Source of the DNA: Deltaproteobacteria bacterium | Lineage (GTDB): Bacteria > Desulfobacterota > Desulfobacteria > Desulfobacterales > GCA-2748835 | DNA: 64,000 nucleotides | NCBI GenBank assembly: GCA_002748835.1 | Contig: PDTL01000016.1 | Coordinates: forward strand, 62,001 to 126,000 | Direction of reading: 5' to 3' | In this document: one piece after another, positions 42,650 to 52,137 of the stretch | How positions within the stretch are numbered: position 1 is the first letter of the stretch | Layout: the number at the start of each line of letters is the position of its first letter | Made by a program: the position numbers and the translations under genes | Notes under the pieces: generated by a model | What the model was told of the DNA's origin: nothing | Seen by the model: only the letters and a program-made list of their open reading frames with translations | The model's database searches: none

Positions 42650-44203
42650 TCAATAAACGCCCCAGTCCCCTTCCCGATAATACCGGTACAGGATTGGATC
42701 CTGCTCCCGGTTCACCTCAGTGTCTGCAAGCACTGCCGGCTCCATCAGACCTTTGCCAAAGTGCAGCATGGAAATCATGGCATCCCGGGACAGCCAGCGG
42801 GTGGGAATCCCGTCAAAGGTCAGGTCAAGGAGCCGGGCTCTCAGCTGCAGACGGCGGCCTCCGGTTTCCGGCACCCCGAGAACCCATCCCCATTCTCCCA
42901 TGGTCGGGATATGATTTCGATAGCCGGCCACCTGAAAACCGGCTGCCGCCATGGTCTTATAGATGCACAGATAGGCGCGCTTTGAAAAATAGGGGCTTGT
43001 GGCCTGGGTGACCAGCACTCCGTCCGGGACAAGGTGTTTGCGTATTTCCGTATAAAATCCGATTGAGTAAACGTGCATCAAATCAACGGTATCCGGATCA
43101 GGCAGGTCTGCAATCACCACATTATACAGACGATCTGAAGCCTCGATAAAAGCCCGGGCATCTCCGGTAACCACATGGACACGTGCGTCGCTCAACGCCC
43201 TGCAGTTCAGGGCACGCAGCACCGGATGCGACCGTGCCAGCGCTGGCATTTCCGGATCCAGATCGACCAGGGTGATCGCACCGACATCCGGGTATTTCAG
43301 TACCTCTCTGACAGCCAGGCCGTCCCCGCCCCCCAGAATGAGCACCGATTCACGGCCTGGAGAAAGGGACAGGGCCGGATGGACCAGCGGTTCGTGATAC
43401 CGTTCCTCGTCAACTGACGAAAACTGTTCCTGACCGTTGATATACAACCAGTAGTTCTGCTTCCACTGGGTCATGACAATTTTCTGGTACGCGGTCTGCT
43501 GTGCAAAAATCACCTTGTCCTTGTACTGAAGCTGTTCCCCGTATTTAAGAATCGGTTCTGCGCCCACCCCCAGCATGATCAGGATCGCCGCCACACAACC
43601 GCCCATGACAGCCAGCCGTTTTTTCCACCGGAACAAGTGACGAAAACGGACAAACAAAAACGCGGCCACAAAAAAATTGACGCTGCCCAGCAGAATCGGC
43701 GTATAGGTGAGCCCGAAAAACGGCAATGCCACAAAGGCAAAAATCAGTCCGCCGAGCAGAGCGCCATAATAATCCTTTTCCATAACATTCGAAATATTGA
43801 CCCGAAGGGCGTCATAGGCATCGTTGAGTCTGGCCACCAACGGTATCTCAAGCCCGATGAGGAGCCCGATCAGGATACTTTCCGTATAGATGACAAGGGA
43901 TATGGGCTGGACGTACGCAGAGACGCCGTACGCCAGAATCGCAGAAACAGCGCAGCTCAGGGACAGCAGGTATTCGACACAGATAAACGCATCAAAGAGA
44001 TCCGTCAGGATAAAACGGCTGAGGCGACTGCCAAGCCCCATGGCAAAAAGCATCAGGGACATGACCATCGTCCACTGGAAAATGGCATTTCCGATCAGAT
44101 AGGTTGCCAGTGTGGACAGAACGAATTCTGCGACAATGCCAGCGCACCCTGTCGCAAACAGGGCAATCTGGAGCGCCGTACCTTCGGTTATCCGTTTAAA
44201 CAC
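42650..44203 (-). CDS. Spermidine-synthase-like protein with N-terminal membrane domain
   Basis: A 517-residue protein. About seven N-terminal helices (GTALQIALFATGCAGIVAEFVLSTL...) lead into a class I methyltransferase-fold aminopropyltransferase domain: YWLYINGQEQFSSVDEERYHEPLVHPALSLSPGRESVLILGGGDGLAVREVLKYP, VDLDPEM, VVIADLPDPD. The fused membrane part is typical of a class of polyamine synthase-like proteins of unsettled reaction. GTG 44203 overlaps the stop of the DUF350 gene, and the gene clusters with DUF350 and a lipoprotein, a combination I have seen described in many bacteria. Confidence 0.85.
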   Translation of the reverse strand: MFKRITEGTALQIALFATGCAGIVAEFVLSTLATYLIGNAIFQWTMVMSLMLFAMGLGSRLSRFILTDLFDAFICVEYLLSLSCAVSAILAYGVSAYVQPISLVIYTESILIGLLIGLEIPLVARLNDAYDALRVNISNVMEKDYYGALLGGLIFAFVALPFFGLTYTPILLGSVNFFVAAFLFVRFRHLFRWKKRLAVMGGCVAAILIMLGVGAEPILKYGEQLQYKDKVIFAQQTAYQKIVMTQWKQNYWLYINGQEQFSSVDEERYHEPLVHPALSLSPGRESVLILGGGDGLAVREVLKYPDVGAITLVDLDPEMPALARSHPVLRALNCRALSDARVHVVTGDARAFIEASDRLYNVVIADLPDPDTVDLMHVYSIGFYTEIRKHLVPDGVLVTQATSPYFSKRAYLCIYKTMAAAGFQVAGYRNHIPTMGEWGWVLGVPETGGRRLQLRARLLDLTFDGIPTRWLSRDAMISMLHFGKGLMEPAVLADTEVNREQDPILYRYYREGDWGVY

Positions 44204-45065
44204 ACCAGTAGATCACCCATCCGGCCGAAATATAGGAAAAGGCTTCTATGAACGCCGCCCCCAGGTTCGGGCCGTGTTCGGTTGGCTGCTGATGGCGGTC
44301 CACGCCGAGAATCTCGTCTGCCAGATGGACTGTGGGGAGCAGGAGTTTGTCAGTCAGCCATCGGATCATCGGCAGCATGACAAGCCCCACCAGGGCCAGG
44401 GCGACGTACCCGGGCAGGTCACTGCCCCAGGAATGGAAATCCCCCTCTGCAGCCAGGCCCACCACCAGACCGAAACCGATCAGCGCACCGGCAAAACTGG
44501 TGCCGGCTGCCACATTGTCTTTTTCGATTTCATCATGAATACTATAGGAAGTGATCAGATTGTAAAGCCGTGAGGCCGCCACCAGTAGGGCCTGTCCGAT
44601 TGCCCAGAAGACGATGGCGGTCCAGACCGTCCCGCCTTCACCGGAGATGGCCCCGTACAACACCAATCCGGATGCCATGCAGACGCCCAGGCGCACCGCA
44701 CCCGTCCCGGCGTTCCGGTCCTGAATCAGTTCATCATCCACGTTGAACTGGTTAAGGATCAGTCTGTCACAGATCATCACCGAAAGATTGAGCAGAACAA
44801 TGCCCAGAGAACCGTAAATCGCCAGATCAATCAGATCATCTGCTATGCCAAGGCTGGGGCCGGCGATGGCCCCACCGATACAGATGGCCAGTCCTGCGTA
44901 ATAGCCGACCAGGGCAATCGCCACAGCCGGATTGTCATTTTCGACCAGTTCATGGGTAATCCGGTACCGCCGGTTCAGCACATCGTGCACCCACTTTCCG
45001 ATAAAAAACAACAGATAAAACGCCATCAGATAGACCAGGCCTGTCAGGATGCGATCAAGTATCAT
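44196..45065 (-). CDS. DUF350 family membrane protein
   Basis: A 289-residue inner-membrane protein with eight helices arranged as two DUF350 units. Each unit has the repeated VENDNPAVAIALVGYYAGLAICIGGAI and IEKDNVAAGTSFAGALIGFGLVVG motif, the second being the copy of the first. Function is unknown; small-ion permeation has been suggested for the family. GGGG precedes ATG. It sits in the middle of a three-gene unit with the lipoprotein gene upstream and the spermidine-synthase-like gene downstream. Confidence 0.88.
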   Translation of the reverse strand: MILDRILTGLVYLMAFYLLFFIGKWVHDVLNRRYRITHELVENDNPAVAIALVGYYAGLAICIGGAIAGPSLGIADDLIDLAIYGSLGIVLLNLSVMICDRLILNQFNVDDELIQDRNAGTGAVRLGVCMASGLVLYGAISGEGGTVWTAIVFWAIGQALLVAASRLYNLITSYSIHDEIEKDNVAAGTSFAGALIGFGLVVGLAAEGDFHSWGSDLPGYVALALVGLVMLPMIRWLTDKLLLPTVHLADEILGVDRHQQPTEHGPNLGAAFIEAFSYISAGWVIYWCV

Positions 45066-45067
45066 GG

Positions 45068-45808
45068 TTATTTCCCCACGCCTCCGGACCGGCTTCTGTA
45101 CCCGGTCCGGGTCCGGCCGACACGATTGGCGACCTTTCTAGTAAACGCAGATTTTCCCTTGCTGACCCTTGCCTGCTTCCGGGAATAGAAATTTGGTTTC
45201 ACGGTTCTGGCCACGCGGCCCCTGGTGCCATATTCCCTGTTCCGGCCAAAATAGGGTTCATGCCGGGCCCGGGCGTTCCGGTAACCGGTGTAGTCGTTCC
45301 GGTAAATGGGCCGATACCATCCGCCAAACAGATTCGATATCAGCGCATATTTCCCGTAAAACTCCCAGAACGTCTGACCACTTGAATTCTGCCGCCACTC
45401 GCCGTACCGCGGATTTCCCACATACGCATACCCGGGCGGCGTGGCTTCCGTGATCTCTTTTTCAGGGGTTTTCACATAAATACACATTCCCAGAAAGTCG
45501 CGGTACTGGTCATAGTAGTCTTTTGACACCTCCATCCAATCAGACGACCACTGGGAATCTTCCTGAATGACGCGATACTTGTGAAAATAGGTTTTGGAAA
45601 AACTCCCTTCCTCCGCCATATCCTCGAGCAGTATGGAATAAGAGGGGACATTGACAAGGGCTGTTTTCAATTTTTCAAGGGGCGGAGATGACGATCTCCC
45701 GCAGCCAGAGACAAACAGCACGACGGCAAACAGTAACAGGTACACCTGCGTGACGCTGACGCCCCCGGCGGCCCGGTTTCCAGTTTTTTTCAAATAATAT
45801 CGTTTCAT
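45068..45808 (-). CDS. Lipoprotein of the DUF350 cluster, unknown function
   Basis: A 246-residue protein. The lipobox is VLFVSGC (about residues 30-36) after a hydrophobic segment. The mature part holds a compact domain (SYSILLEDMAEEGSFSKTYFHKYRVIQ), then a C-terminal Tyr/Arg/Gly-rich tail (YRNDYTGYRNARARHEPYFGRNREYGTRGRVARTV), basic and probably disordered. I recognise no family beyond its repeated association with DUF350 and spermidine-synthase-like genes. It is the first of the three-gene unit. Confidence 0.72.
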   Translation of the reverse strand: MKRYYLKKTGNRAAGGVSVTQVYLLLFAVVLFVSGCGRSSSPPLEKLKTALVNVPSYSILLEDMAEEGSFSKTYFHKYRVIQEDSQWSSDWMEVSKDYYDQYRDFLGMCIYVKTPEKEITEATPPGYAYVGNPRYGEWRQNSSGQTFWEFYGKYALISNLFGGWYRPIYRNDYTGYRNARARHEPYFGRNREYGTRGRVARTVKPNFYSRKQARVSKGKSAFTRKVANRVGRTRTGYRSRSGGVGK

Positions 45809-45895
45809 TGCTCATTATTCCCCATCTGTTTTTTTCAACTGTAGCAGACACGCCAGATCGGGTCAATGGAATGCAGACAGCCCAGCAGGATTTAT

Positions 45896-46642
45896 TTAGT
45901 CGTCTTCGACTTCCATCTCCAGGAATTTCTTGACGGTTTTCATGTGATACAGCAGAAAACCAATAATCATGACGGAGATGAAGATCCCGCCCCACATCTT
46001 GATATCATCGATATACGGGTACTGGTGAATTTTCTGAAACAGATTATTCCCGATCAGGGTGTAAATGACGATGGAGGTCAGGGTACCGCTGAAAATAATC
46101 AGAAAATTATGAATCGCGCGGTAATTGATAAGATAGCCGATAAGCGATCCCACCACCGGTCCGGTCATGAAAAAAGGAAACATGACAAAAAAAAACAGAC
46201 CGACCCCCCCGTATCGTTTTATTGTGGTTTTCTGGCGCTGAGCCGTCAGCTCTGCCCGGCGTACAGCCGCGTCGAACATCTTGGGTTCAATGACATTTCG
46301 CATGATCAGAACCACCATGGAATACGCGATCAGAACAATGAGGACCTCTAAATAAAAATTATAAAAAATTGTAAAAAGTGGAGAAATATCAGCAAGCAGA
46401 CAGATCATCACCCCGGCGCCACGTCCGCCCATGAGGTGGAGGGCGGCAGTCTCGATTAAAACGCCATACAGTTTCGGGTCCATGAACAGCAAAAGCAAAA
46501 GGGACAGACCCAGTATCCCTGTCAGCATCAGTCCGATCAGCAGAATTTTAACTTCAATCAGACTGCGTTTTTCCCTGATCAGATACCCTACTTTCCGAAA
46601 CGCCCGACTACCCAAAATGAGCAGTTTTTTGATGAAACGCAT
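45896..46642 (-). CDS. Small multidrug export family (sm_multidrug_ex) membrane protein
   Basis: A 248-residue inner-membrane protein with about six helices. It resembles the sm_multidrug_ex family: the reentrant signature VGLFFFVMFPFFMTGPVVGSLIGYLINYR includes the conserved GPxxG, and LNYRAIHNFLIIFSGTLTSIVIYTLIGNN follows. The substrate is unknown; the family name reflects one early assignment. ATG 46642 has GGAG 9 bases upstream. Alone on its transcript. Confidence 0.75.
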   Translation of the reverse strand: MRFIKKLLILGSRAFRKVGYLIREKRSLIEVKILLIGLMLTGILGLSLLLLLFMDPKLYGVLIETAALHLMGGRGAGVMICLLADISPLFTIFYNFYLEVLIVLIAYSMVVLIMRNVIEPKMFDAAVRRAELTAQRQKTTIKRYGGVGLFFFVMFPFFMTGPVVGSLIGYLINYRAIHNFLIIFSGTLTSIVIYTLIGNNLFQKIHQYPYIDDIKMWGGIFISVMIIGFLLYHMKTVKKFLEMEVEDD

Positions 46643-46830
46643 CCTGTTGTCTCCACCATATCCGCTGCAACCTGCGGGCATGGAACCGGCTATCAAAAAA
46701 TCAGGCCCGCTCCCGCGCGGTTCGGGGATCCGCTCCTGACCCTATTGTCAACTTGATTTTATAAACGATTCACATTGAAAAAGCATTAATAAAGAGGTGT
46801 TTTTACAAAATTAAGGCAGGAAATCCGTGC

Positions 46831-46856
46831 CGGGCAGCCGTTTCTGCGGCTGCCCG
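46831..46856 (-). terminator. Terminator-like hairpin after the OmpA-type gene
   Basis: A perfect 10-bp inverted repeat (CGGGCAGCCG with CGGCTGCCCG) around a 6-base loop, 44 bases past the stop of the gene at 46900. There is no clear U-run, so it may be a stability hairpin or a Rho-assisted stop. Confidence 0.5.
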
Positions 46857-46899
46857 CTGGAAAGATGGACCGCTCGAAAACACGGCCCATGAAACAAAA

Positions 46900-47886
46900 T
46901 CAGGAGACAGTGCCGGCGATCACGGCAGATATGACCACCCGACGGCGGATCGCCATCCCGCCGTTTGCATCTGGGCGTTCCTGAGCCGACATTCCGAACG
47001 GGCCGTAACTTGAAATCACGCACCGGGATGGAGAAACGCCATATTTGGCAAGCAGATGCATAACAGTGGCCGCACGGCGTGCGCCAAGCTCGAAGTTGGA
47101 CGGATACAGTCGGGAGTGAATTTGCCGTGGATCGGTATAGCCGGTCACCCGGATTTCCCGGGCATATTTGGACAATACCGCTGCAAGTGGTTTGAAATAT
47201 TTATGATATTCTTTGGAAATACCGGTTTTTCCCGAGCTGAACAAAATCGGCAGGCGTGTCTCGAGCAGCGTCACGCCGTCTCTACGGACCAGCTCAACCC
47301 AGGTGTCAAGCCCCAGTGCCTTGATTTCAGACACCAGGCCAGCGTTGGCATCGCCAGCAGCGCCTGCCGGAGAAGATCCCGTTACGCTACCCGGCTGTTT
47401 GTCGGAAATGCCGGCAACGGCTGACACATCCGGCGAAATCCACCACCAGGACGGCGCACCAAAGCGTTCTTCAACCTCCCGGACCAGACGGCGCAGGGAG
47501 GCGGCGGCGGCATCCCTTTTCACCGTCATCCGCGCCAGTTCTTTTGACAGCTGGGCAATCCGTTTTTTCTTCCGCTCCGAGGAGAGAACAAGGGACTCAG
47601 GCAGTGTTCGATCCGCATCCATCATCCGGAGGCATTTTTCCTCGAGCCAGTCCAGTTCCGCGTTCCATCCGCGCAATTCTGATTGCAAGGATACAAGTGC
47701 TTCTTCAGCCTGCATCAGTTCCCCGGTCACGGCCATTTTTTGCCGAATAGCCTCGGCCCGCGTTTTCGGTGGACCGACCAGATCCCCGATCCGATCCACT
47801 GGCGTGCCGTCAGCCTGACAGATCCCTCCATATACTAAAAAAAACCACAGACAGACCTGTGATATCACCCTATACCGATGCATCAT
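46900..47886 (-). CDS. OmpA-domain peptidoglycan-binding protein
   Basis: A 328-residue exported protein. Signal peptide ends near GGICQA. A coiled-coil region (about 45-140) follows, then a low-complexity linker, then an OmpA/MotB-type domain (about 195-325): ILFSSGKTGISKEYHKYFKPLAAVLSKYAREIRVTGYTDPRQ, ARRAATVMHLLAKYGVSPSRCVISSYGPF. The TGYTD and NFELGARRA motifs are the peptidoglycan-binding site. AAGGAG lies 8 bases before ATG. It follows a LPP20-like lipoprotein gene by 48 bases. Confidence 0.88.
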   Translation of the reverse strand: MMHRYRVISQVCLWFFLVYGGICQADGTPVDRIGDLVGPPKTRAEAIRQKMAVTGELMQAEEALVSLQSELRGWNAELDWLEEKCLRMMDADRTLPESLVLSSERKKKRIAQLSKELARMTVKRDAAAASLRRLVREVEERFGAPSWWWISPDVSAVAGISDKQPGSVTGSSPAGAAGDANAGLVSEIKALGLDTWVELVRRDGVTLLETRLPILFSSGKTGISKEYHKYFKPLAAVLSKYAREIRVTGYTDPRQIHSRLYPSNFELGARRAATVMHLLAKYGVSPSRCVISSYGPFGMSAQERPDANGGMAIRRRVVISAVIAGTVS

Positions 47887-47934
47887 GGTAAAACTCCTTT
47901 ATTTTTAGCATGTTTCACCGTTTGTCCGGATGCA

Positions 47935-48408
47935 TTATCGGGAATCTTTTGCGAGTACCGTTGTTCCGGCATTTTTCTCCGGCAACCGTATGGCAACACG
48001 CATGTGCGCTTCAATCAGACCATGATCCGACAGTCTGACCTCAATCACCTCAGCACCCTGAAGCCAGGCCCGGGTTTCCAGATAGATATAATCATAATCG
48101 ATCATCCCTGCCCCAGAGCGCTGATAGCTGTCCACGTAGACGCCGTGGATTTTTTCAACCAGCTGCCGGTAGCCGTCAGCAATGGCCGCGCGTTCTGCCA
48201 AAAAATCCGCCTGGGCACGGTTGATAGCTGTTTCCGGAGGCAGTCCCTTTCCAATCACATGTAGGGTCAGTAGATTGTCCGCCTGCTGTTTGATCAGCCG
48301 GCCCTCCACATGCCCCACCGGTTTCCCGGCCTGGGATGACACACACCCGTACATGCCGATCACCAGCAAAACGCCAGCAAGCACGCTGAATCCATTCACG
48401 TGTTTCAT
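47935..48408 (-). CDS. LPP20-like lipoprotein
   Basis: A 157-residue lipoprotein. MKHVNGFSVLAGVLLVIGMYGC gives a lipobox (IGMYGC). The core INRAQADFLAERAAIADGYRQLVEKIHGVYVDSY resembles the LPP20 fold known from FlgP-type flagellar outer-membrane lipoproteins. AAGGAG lies 6 bases before ATG 48408. An upstream in-frame extension lacks a ribosome binding site. A motility role is possible but nothing flagellar is nearby. Confidence 0.78.
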   Translation of the reverse strand: MKHVNGFSVLAGVLLVIGMYGCVSSQAGKPVGHVEGRLIKQQADNLLTLHVIGKGLPPETAINRAQADFLAERAAIADGYRQLVEKIHGVYVDSYQRSGAGMIDYDYIYLETRAWLQGAEVIEVRLSDHGLIEAHMRVAIRLPEKNAGTTVLAKDSR

Positions 48409-48594
48409 TATCCACTCCTTGTCTTGTCCATGCCATTGGTCGTCGTGATAACCAGAATCTCCGTTCCACGTCATATCGACGGTTCTATGGTCAGACTTTA
48501 ATTTTTCGCCTGATGGGTTTAAGTTTTTTACATTAACTGCCGAACGGAAAAAAGAGATGCGCCATATCAACAGACCGTCAGGAACCAGACGACC

Positions 48595-49149
48595 ATGAAA
48601 GCCCCCTTATTCGACACCTGTCTTTTCCTCTTCCTTATCCTGCTCATCTCGGCGTCTGTTTCCGCAGAGGAATCTGCGGAAACAGACTTTTTCCAGCTGC
48701 GGGTGGATAGTGTTACCGTTAACGGACAGGTGGTCGATACGAGCCTTCATCTGACCCCGTCTCCCGCACCTGCCGGCCATGCACGGCTTAAGCGGGTAAG
48801 GGTGACCGGCTATGCTGCTGATCCGGGCGTAAAAAACGCCGAAAGCCATGCCATGAACGATGCCTGGTACCGTCTGGCCCTGAATCTGGGTCAGATCTCC
48901 CAGACCACACGCACGGAAACCCACCGCCAGACGGCCATCACCCGGACCGCGACGATCATGCATCACACCTGCATTGTCCGCCTGCCTGCGGATATCCGGT
49001 ATCACATGGTTCACACGCCCGCGCCGCTGCTGGCAGTTGATCTCTCCCTCCTGGCAGGTCCGGCTCTTTTTCCAGATGCATCTTTTTTTTCACGCGCCTG
49101 CGCCACTATCCGTCAGCACGCCGCACACCTCACCCCCTTCCTCCGTTAA
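48595..49149 (+). CDS. Exported protein of unknown function
   Basis: A 184-residue protein. The signal peptide is MKAPLFDTCLFLFLILLISASVSA. The mature part has TDFFQLRVDSVTVNGQVVDTSLHL and an LPP20-like stretch (NAESHAMNDAWYRLALNLGQ) that parallels the neighbouring lipoprotein. A C-terminal hydrophobic LLAVDLSLLAGPALFP is not clearly a membrane helix. It is divergent from the LPP20-like gene, 186 bases away, and may share its regulatory region. I cannot name a family. Confidence 0.65.
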   Translation: MKAPLFDTCLFLFLILLISASVSAEESAETDFFQLRVDSVTVNGQVVDTSLHLTPSPAPAGHARLKRVRVTGYAADPGVKNAESHAMNDAWYRLALNLGQISQTTRTETHRQTAITRTATIMHHTCIVRLPADIRYHMVHTPAPLLAVDLSLLAGPALFPDASFFSRACATIRQHAAHLTPFLR

Positions 49150-49163
49150 CCCCGCCCCCTTTT

Positions 49164-49192
49164 TTTACACCACCTGCCGCCCATTTTATGAT
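49164..49192 (+). promoter_or_regulatory. Sigma-70 promoter of tex
   Basis: TTTACA (49164-49169) and TATGAT (49187-49192) are separated by exactly 17 bases; each matches consensus at 5 of 6 positions. The leader to the tex ATG is about 70 bases. Confidence 0.6.
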
Positions 49193-49269
49193 AGTGGATA
49201 GATTTTCATCCGCGTCGCGAGATTCGCGGCCACACACATGTTACAGATCGACCACACAGGGGTTTTCAT

Positions 49270-51537
49270 ATGCACGATCGCAGGTCAATACCCGTCAGCC
49301 CGGCTGAACAGCTGGCAGAACAGCTCAACCTCCCTGTCTCCCAGATTCAGGCCGTGACAGGACTTTTAGATGCAGGCGCCAGCGTTCCCTTCATTGCCCG
49401 GTACCGGAAAGAAGCCACAGGCAGCCTTGACGAGGTACAGATCACAGCGATCCGCGATGCACGCCAGCAGCTCATGGATCGGACTGACCGGCGGGATACG
49501 ATTTTACGGTCCCTTGAAACCCACGGTCACCTGACAGACGCGCTCAAATCAGCTGTGATGCGGGCGCAGACACTGGCCGAGCTTGAAGATATCTACCTGC
49601 CCTACAAGCCCCGGCGACGCACACGCGCCGCCATTGCACGGGAAAAGGGACTGGAACCGCTGGCACGCACGCTTTTGGCGCAAACCGGCCTTCAGCCGTC
49701 AGCGGCAGCAGCAAAATTTCTCAATCCGGGCAAAGGCGTTGACACTGTGGAAGACGCCATCCATGGCGCACGCGACATTCTGGCAGAAATGATCAGCGAA
49801 GATGCCGGGGTTCGGGGGGCGCTGCGCACGCTTTTTTTAACCCAGGGAACGGTCAGAAGCACCGTGGTCGCCGGAAAAGCGGCAGATGCCCAGAAGTTCA
49901 AAGACTATTTTTCCTATGAAGAGCCGGTCCGGTCCATTCCGTCCCATCGGATGCTCGCGCTCAGACGGGGGGAAGCGGAAGGGTTTCTCAACGTTGATAT
50001 CCGCCCGGACAGGGAAGCGGTCCTGCCGCTCATCGAGCAGCGATTTATCACCGGCAGCGGACCGGATTCGGAGCTGGTGGCAGCGGCCATTGCGGACAGT
50101 TACAAACGGCTTTTGTCACGGGCCATGGAAACCGAAACGCGGATACACGCCAAAGCACAGGCAGACAGTGAAGCCATCCGCATCTTCTCGGGAAACCTCC
50201 GTCAGCTGCTCCTGGCTTCCCCCCTGGGCAGCAAACGCATCCTTGCCCTTGATCCGGGGTTCAGGACCGGGTGTAAAACTGTTTGCCTGGATGCCAGCGG
50301 CGCCCTCTTGCACCACACCACCCTCTACCCCCATACCGGGGATAAAAAACGAGCAGCAGCTGCTGCCGAAGTCAGCAATCTGATCACGGCCTACGGAATC
50401 GAAGCGGTGGCTGTGGGAAACGGGACAGCGGGCAGGGAAACCGAGCTGTTTCTCAAATCCGCGCTCACGGATCGAAAAATTCCGGTCTTCAGGGTCAATG
50501 AATCCGGTGCGTCCATCTATTCGGCATCGGATCTTGCCCGTGAAGAATTTCCGGATCTTGACCTCACGGTTCGCGGGGCTGTGAGCATTGGCAGGCGGTT
50601 GATAGATCCCCTGGCCGAGCTGGTGAAAATCGACCCCAAATCCATTGGCGTGGGTCAGTATCAGCATGACGTGGACCAGACCCTGCTGAAACAGGCCTTA
50701 GACGATGTGGTTGTGAGCTGCGTCAATGCCGTGGGCGTGGATGTGAACACCGCCAGTGTCAAACTGCTGCAATATGTATCTGGAATCGGTCCCCGGCTGG
50801 CCAAAAACATCATCGCCTTTCGCGAGGCCAGCGGGCCGTTTAAAAGCAGACAACACCTCAAAGCCGTTCCCCGGCTAGGACCCAAAGCGTTTGAGCAGTC
50901 AGCAGGGTTCCTGCGTATTCCCGGAAGTCCGAATCCCCTTGACCGGAGTGCGGTACATCCGGAGTCCTATGCGGTGGTCGAAAAAATGGCAACAGACCTT
51001 CAGGTGGGTGTGGACCAGCTGATGACAGACGCCGCTGTCCGGAAACGGATCCGGATCCGCGATTACGTAACCGACCAGATCGGCCTTCCCACACTGACAG
51101 ATATTATGGCTGAACTGGAAAAACCCGGCAGGGATCCCCGCGCTCCGCTCAGCGATTTCTCGTTTTCCGAGGCAGTGTCCACACTTGCGGATCTGACAAC
51201 CGGTATGAAACTTCCCGGTATTGTCACCAATGTCACCGCATTTGGCGCGTTTGTCGATATTGGTGTGCATCAGGACGGGCTGGTCCACATCAGCCAGCTC
51301 GCGGACCGGTTTGTCAAAAATCCGGCTGACGTGGTACAGGTGGGTCGGCGGGTCACAGTCACGGTGATTGCGGTGGATACGGACAGAAACCGAATCAGCT
51401 TGTCCATGAAATCTGCACCGGATACGGCATCCAACGGAACACGGAACACGGGAAAACGAAAAAAAGCAGGCGCCCCAGCCTCCCCGGGGCAGACACCTTT
51501 CAACAATCCCTTTGCCGATGCATTGAAAAAAAAGTGA
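49270..51537 (+). CDS. tex: Tex family transcription accessory RNA-binding protein
   Basis: A 755-residue protein. Domains in order: Tex N-terminal helical region with LDAGASVPFIARYRKEATGSLDEVQI, a YqgF/RNase H-like domain (ILALDPGFRTGCKTVCLDASG), a helix-hairpin-helix region (VGVDVNTASVKLLQYVSGIGPRLAKNIIAFRE) and a C-terminal S1 domain (LPGIVTNVTAFGAFVDIGVHQDGLVHISQLADRFV). The tail is Lys-rich. It binds RNA and affects transcription. AGGGG lies 7 bases before the ATG. A good promoter is at 49164-49192. Confidence 0.96.
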   Translation: MHDRRSIPVSPAEQLAEQLNLPVSQIQAVTGLLDAGASVPFIARYRKEATGSLDEVQITAIRDARQQLMDRTDRRDTILRSLETHGHLTDALKSAVMRAQTLAELEDIYLPYKPRRRTRAAIAREKGLEPLARTLLAQTGLQPSAAAAKFLNPGKGVDTVEDAIHGARDILAEMISEDAGVRGALRTLFLTQGTVRSTVVAGKAADAQKFKDYFSYEEPVRSIPSHRMLALRRGEAEGFLNVDIRPDREAVLPLIEQRFITGSGPDSELVAAAIADSYKRLLSRAMETETRIHAKAQADSEAIRIFSGNLRQLLLASPLGSKRILALDPGFRTGCKTVCLDASGALLHHTTLYPHTGDKKRAAAAAEVSNLITAYGIEAVAVGNGTAGRETELFLKSALTDRKIPVFRVNESGASIYSASDLAREEFPDLDLTVRGAVSIGRRLIDPLAELVKIDPKSIGVGQYQHDVDQTLLKQALDDVVVSCVNAVGVDVNTASVKLLQYVSGIGPRLAKNIIAFREASGPFKSRQHLKAVPRLGPKAFEQSAGFLRIPGSPNPLDRSAVHPESYAVVEKMATDLQVGVDQLMTDAAVRKRIRIRDYVTDQIGLPTLTDIMAELEKPGRDPRAPLSDFSFSEAVSTLADLTTGMKLPGIVTNVTAFGAFVDIGVHQDGLVHISQLADRFVKNPADVVQVGRRVTVTVIAVDTDRNRISLSMKSAPDTASNGTRNTGKRKKAGAPASPGQTPFNNPFADALKKK

Positions 51538-51594
51538 CCCAGCGCCGCGATGGGATACGCTGCAGGAATGCCCGCCGCGCCCCATCACGGGGAT

Positions 51595-52083
51595 CTATTC
51601 CGGGAGTTCAGAGAGTTCGTGAATTTCCGGATGGGTATGCAAGGCCCGCACAAATTGATCGGTCCGGTGATCCAGGCGTTTTTTCAGCACACTGACACCG
51701 AGCCGCATCATCCGGAAGCCGAGTTCCAAATCCTTTTCCATCAGAGCAAGAAAGGCGTCCCGATTCACCGTGTAGACCTCGGATGCTTCCACGCAGATGC
51801 TGTCAAGCTTGTACACCGCTTCCCCGCTTACAGCATCCCATCCAAAACTCTCACCAGGTGCAAGGGAGCCGACGGAAACCGTCACAAATGGGGACACCCG
51901 CTGTTCAATAAGCACTTTCCCCCGCTTGAGCATGTAAAAGTGGTCTGCCGACTCCCCATGCTTGAAAACGTATTCCCGGGACCGAAATGCCAGCACATCT
52001 GTCAGGGGAATGATTTTTTCCAGCATGGCATCGGATAAATTGCCGAGAACATGATTATTTTTAAATTCATCAACACTGATCAT
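51595..52083 (-). CDS. Cyclic-nucleotide-binding domain protein
   Basis: A 162-residue protein consisting of one CAP-type cyclic-nucleotide-binding domain: VFKHGESADHFYMLKRGKVLIEQRV, SLAPGESFGWDAVSGEAVYKLDSICVEASEVYTVNRDAF. No DNA-binding domain follows; the C terminus is a helical tail. A Gly-Glu pair with no matching Arg-Ala phosphate motif is seen, so the ligand, if any, is uncertain. AAGGAG lies 6 bases before ATG 52083. It lies downstream of the Mrp operon, 55 bases after its last gene, and converges on tex. Confidence 0.85.
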   Translation of the reverse strand: MISVDEFKNNHVLGNLSDAMLEKIIPLTDVLAFRSREYVFKHGESADHFYMLKRGKVLIEQRVSPFVTVSVGSLAPGESFGWDAVSGEAVYKLDSICVEASEVYTVNRDAFLALMEKDLELGFRMMRLGVSVLKKRLDHRTDQFVRALHTHPEIHELSELPE

Positions 52084-52137
52084 TCTTGACTCCTTGCCCT
52101 TCAATACGCTTCAACACATTAAGAACACAATCTGATA

